DNA of 16,447 bases from the NCBI GenBank assembly GCA_943327015.2, contig CALPVM020000013.1, positions 1 to 16,447 of the forward strand. Direction: 5' to 3'. The translations under genes and the position numbers were made by a program. The notes beneath the pieces are model-generated. The model made no database searches, was not told the DNA's origin, and saw nothing but the letters and a program-made list of their open reading frames with translations. Positions 14,639 to 16,447 of the stretch are shown here, piece by piece (position 1 is the first letter of the stretch; each line of letters opens with the position of its first letter). Source of the stretch: Akkermansia muciniphila. Lineage in GTDB: Bacteria; Pseudomonadota; Gammaproteobacteria; Burkholderiales; Burkholderiaceae_C.

Positions 14639-15721
14639 TTAGTTCCAGAGGCTGAAAGGCGTTTGCATCCACAAACCCACAACAATCAGCCAAACCAGCG
14701 TTACTGGAATAAATACTTTCCAGCCCAAACGCATGATCTGGTCATAACGAAAACGCGGGAAAGTGGCACGTACCCAAATAAACAAACTCACTACAATGCA
14801 GGTTTTAATGCCCAACCAAATCCAGCCAGGAATCCAGTTTACTAACACACTGTCAAAAGGTGACAACCATCCACCCAAAAACATGATAGCCGCCAATATG
14901 GAGACCAGCCACATATTTGCATACTCAGCCAAATAGAACATGGCGTAAGACATGCCGGAGTATTCCACCATATGTCCCGCGACAATTTCTGCCTCACCTT
15001 CAACTACGTCGAAAGGATGGCGGTTGGTTTCAGCCATTCCGGAAATGATGTACACCACGAAAATTGGCAGCAGGGGCAGCCAGTTCCATGACATAAATCC
15101 CATTCCCATTTCTGCAAAATAGCCTTTACCCTGCCCGCTCACAATATCTGTGAGGTTCATGCTGGCAGAAACCATCAACACCACGACAAGACAAAAGCCC
15201 ATGGCAATTTCGTAACTTACCATTTGGGCCGATGCACGCAATGCACCCAGAAATGAGTATTTGGAGTTCGACGCCCAACCTGCAATTACCACCCCATAGA
15301 CCTCCATGGATGTAATTGCCATAATAAACAATAAACCTGCATTGATATTTGCCAAAGCCAACTCAGGGCCAAATGGAATTACAGCCCAAGCCGCTAGCGC
15401 TGGCATGATGGTCAAGATAGGACCAATAAAAAACAAACCCTTATTAGCCGCTGAAGGTACTAGAATTTCTTTGGTAAGTAACTTTAAGGCATCTGCAATT
15501 GGCTGCAACAAGCCCCAAGGTCCGACACGGTTCGGGCCCACACGAACCTGCATCCAGCCTAAAAATTTGCGCTCCCATAACGTGAGGTAAGCTACGGCAC
15601 CCATGAGTGGTAAAACTACCACCATAATTTTAATCAGGGTCCAAATTACCGGCCAAACAATACTGCCCCACCAGCTTGATGCAATTAAACCCAAACCAAA
15701 GTTGTACACCATGTCAATCAT
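14639..15721 (-). CDS. nuoH: NADH-quinone oxidoreductase subunit H
   Basis: A 360-residue membrane subunit equivalent to ND1, forming the quinone-binding junction between the peripheral and membrane arms; eight or nine helices are expected. The highly conserved cytoplasmic loops are intact: LWERKFLGWMQVRVGPNRVG (48-67), GWASNSKYSFLGALRASAQM (148-167), and ETNRHPFDVVEGEAE (231-245), which contributes acidic residues to the proton entry path. The ATG at 15721 overlaps the nuoG stop as ATGA (15721-15718), pointing to coupled translation. A second ATG at 15712 is a minor alternative. nuoI follows after 11 bp. Confidence 0.98.
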   Translation of the reverse strand: MIDMVYNFGLGLIASSWWGSIVWPVIWTLIKIMVVVLPLMGAVAYLTLWERKFLGWMQVRVGPNRVGPWGLLQPIADALKLLTKEILVPSAANKGLFFIGPILTIMPALAAWAVIPFGPELALANINAGLLFIMAITSMEVYGVVIAGWASNSKYSFLGALRASAQMVSYEIAMGFCLVVVLMVSASMNLTDIVSGQGKGYFAEMGMGFMSWNWLPLLPIFVVYIISGMAETNRHPFDVVEGEAEIVAGHMVEYSGMSYAMFYLAEYANMWLVSILAAIMFLGGWLSPFDSVLVNWIPGWIWLGIKTCIVVSLFIWVRATFPRFRYDQIMRLGWKVFIPVTLVWLIVVGLWMQTPFSLWN

Positions 15722-16447
15722 GCTGTTGCCTCCTGTTGGGCAGCGATGCGTGCATCCGCGGTCAGTTGCAAAGAAGTGGCCCGGCGCACGATACTGTCTA
15801 ATTGGTAAATCGAACCAACCACTGGTTCTGCACTAGTAATCGCAACGTTTACCGTTGCATCGGTTGCATTACTCAATCCCTTGCAAAGCACTTGTCCGGT
15901 TTTGAGGTCTTTTGCCCAGGCCAACTGCGCTAATACCTCTTGGCTTGACTCGTAGTCAAATCCGGGCAATTTCAAAATATTAGCCAACACACGCAGCACT
16001 TTCCAAGCGGGTCGCGTTTCACCCAGTGGTTTAACTACCGCGTGGAAACTTTGTATACGTCCTTCCGCATTGACAAAAGTTCCAGACGTTTCAGTAAATG
16101 GTGCAATAGGCAACAAAACGTCACTAAAATCCATATTCGCCTTGAATGGACTCAAGGTTACGACCATGTCCGCCTTGTTTAAGCCTGCAATGGCTTTAAC
16201 ACCGGCTGCAGTATCAAATGCTGGCTCGTTGTTTAACAAAATGGCTGCTTTAAGAGCGCCATCCAACATCTGCTTAGCGTTTAAACCACCTTCTGACGGC
16301 ACTGCACTAACCAATTGAGCGCCGACGGTGTTGGCTGCTTCTGTGAGGTAACCCACCACAGCACCGGTTTGGTCGCCGATCCAGTTGGCAAGTCGCAATA
16401 TACTTTCAGCGTTGTCGTGGTGTGCTGCTGCATTACCCAACAAAATA
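15718..16447 (-). CDS. nuoG: NADH-quinone oxidoreductase subunit G (3' part only)
   Basis: The C-terminal 242 or so residues of NuoG, open to the right edge of the window, so the start and all N-terminal iron-sulfur domains lie outside. NuoG carries several clusters in the peripheral arm and has a C-terminal molybdopterin-oxidoreductase-like domain without the cofactor. The visible part matches that domain: ADMVVTLSPFKANMDFSDVL, LPIAPFTETSGTFVNAEGRI and RPAWKVLRVLANILKLPGFD. The gene ends at a TGA that overlaps the nuoH start. Its position immediately before nuoH, I, J and K supports the call over other members of the molybdopterin oxidoreductase family. Confidence 0.95.
   Translation of the reverse strand, partial: ILLGNAAAHHDNAESILRLANWIGDQTGAVVGYLTEAANTVGAQLVSAVPSEGGLNAKQMLDGALKAAILLNNEPAFDTAAGVKAIAGLNKADMVVTLSPFKANMDFSDVLLPIAPFTETSGTFVNAEGRIQSFHAVVKPLGETRPAWKVLRVLANILKLPGFDYESSQEVLAQLAWAKDLKTGQVLCKGLSNATDATVNVAITSAEPVVGSIYQLDSIVRRATSLQLTADARIAAQQEATA

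Noticed and set aside
14628..14693. N-terminal extension of nuoI into nuoH
   Set aside because: The ATG at 14627 has a good Shine-Dalgarno and gives the expected NuoI length.
1..16447. tRNA genes, CRISPR arrays, insertion sequences, phage or toxin-antitoxin genes
   Set aside because: I found no cloverleaf, repeat array, transposase motif or attachment-site duplication on either strand; the gaps between genes are all under 150 bp.

Overview
This window looks like chromosomal DNA from a betaproteobacterium, probably of the order Burkholderiales. The basis is gene content and order, with no database search. A dapA-bamC pair sits on one strand. A complex I (nuo) operon ends with nuoN followed by a small DUF2818-type membrane protein gene, an arrangement typical of Burkholderiales. 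The 2-oxoglutarate/glutamate, lysine, ubiquinone side-chain and complex I genes are ordinary core metabolism. I saw no tRNA, rRNA, insertion sequence, CRISPR array or phage gene. The genus cannot be named from this sequence.

Layout. 1-868 (+): 3' end of the molybdenum-binding subunit of xanthine dehydrogenase. 848-1900 (-): an exported paraoxonase/arylesterase-like beta-propeller that overlaps it tail to tail. 1949-2596 (-): a Crp/Fnr-family regulator just upstream of, and co-directional with, the paraoxonase-like gene. 2735-3718 (+): ispB, divergent from the regulator. 3735-4295 (-): a solitary rfbC. 4394-6392 (+): dapA and bamC. 6471-7784 (+): gdhA, preceded by a perfect hairpin that buries its ribosome binding site. 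7807-16447 (-): the distal half of the nuo operon, read in transcription order nuoG (partial), H, I, J, K, L, M, N and the DUF2818 gene.

How the genes work together. The nuo genes encode the peripheral subunits NuoG and NuoI and the whole proton-pumping membrane arm (H, J, K, L, M, N). They are tightly packed, with ATGA overlaps at nuoG/H and nuoJ/K, a TGATG overlap at nuoN/DUF2818, and gaps of about 25 bp or less elsewhere. IspB makes the polyprenyl tail of ubiquinone, the electron acceptor of that complex. GdhA links nitrogen assimilation or glutamate catabolism to 2-oxoglutarate. DapA starts the lysine/diaminopimelate branch. BamC belongs to the outer-membrane beta-barrel assembly machine.

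Most of the window is conventional. The points most worth a second look are: the 13-bp perfect inverted repeat covering the gdhA Shine-Dalgarno, with a self-complementary loop; a run of nine C in nuoJ placed so that a -1 shift or one added base would fuse NuoJ to NuoK in frame; and a cysteine-poor Fnr-like regulator whose recognition helix and upstream site both resemble those of Fnr.
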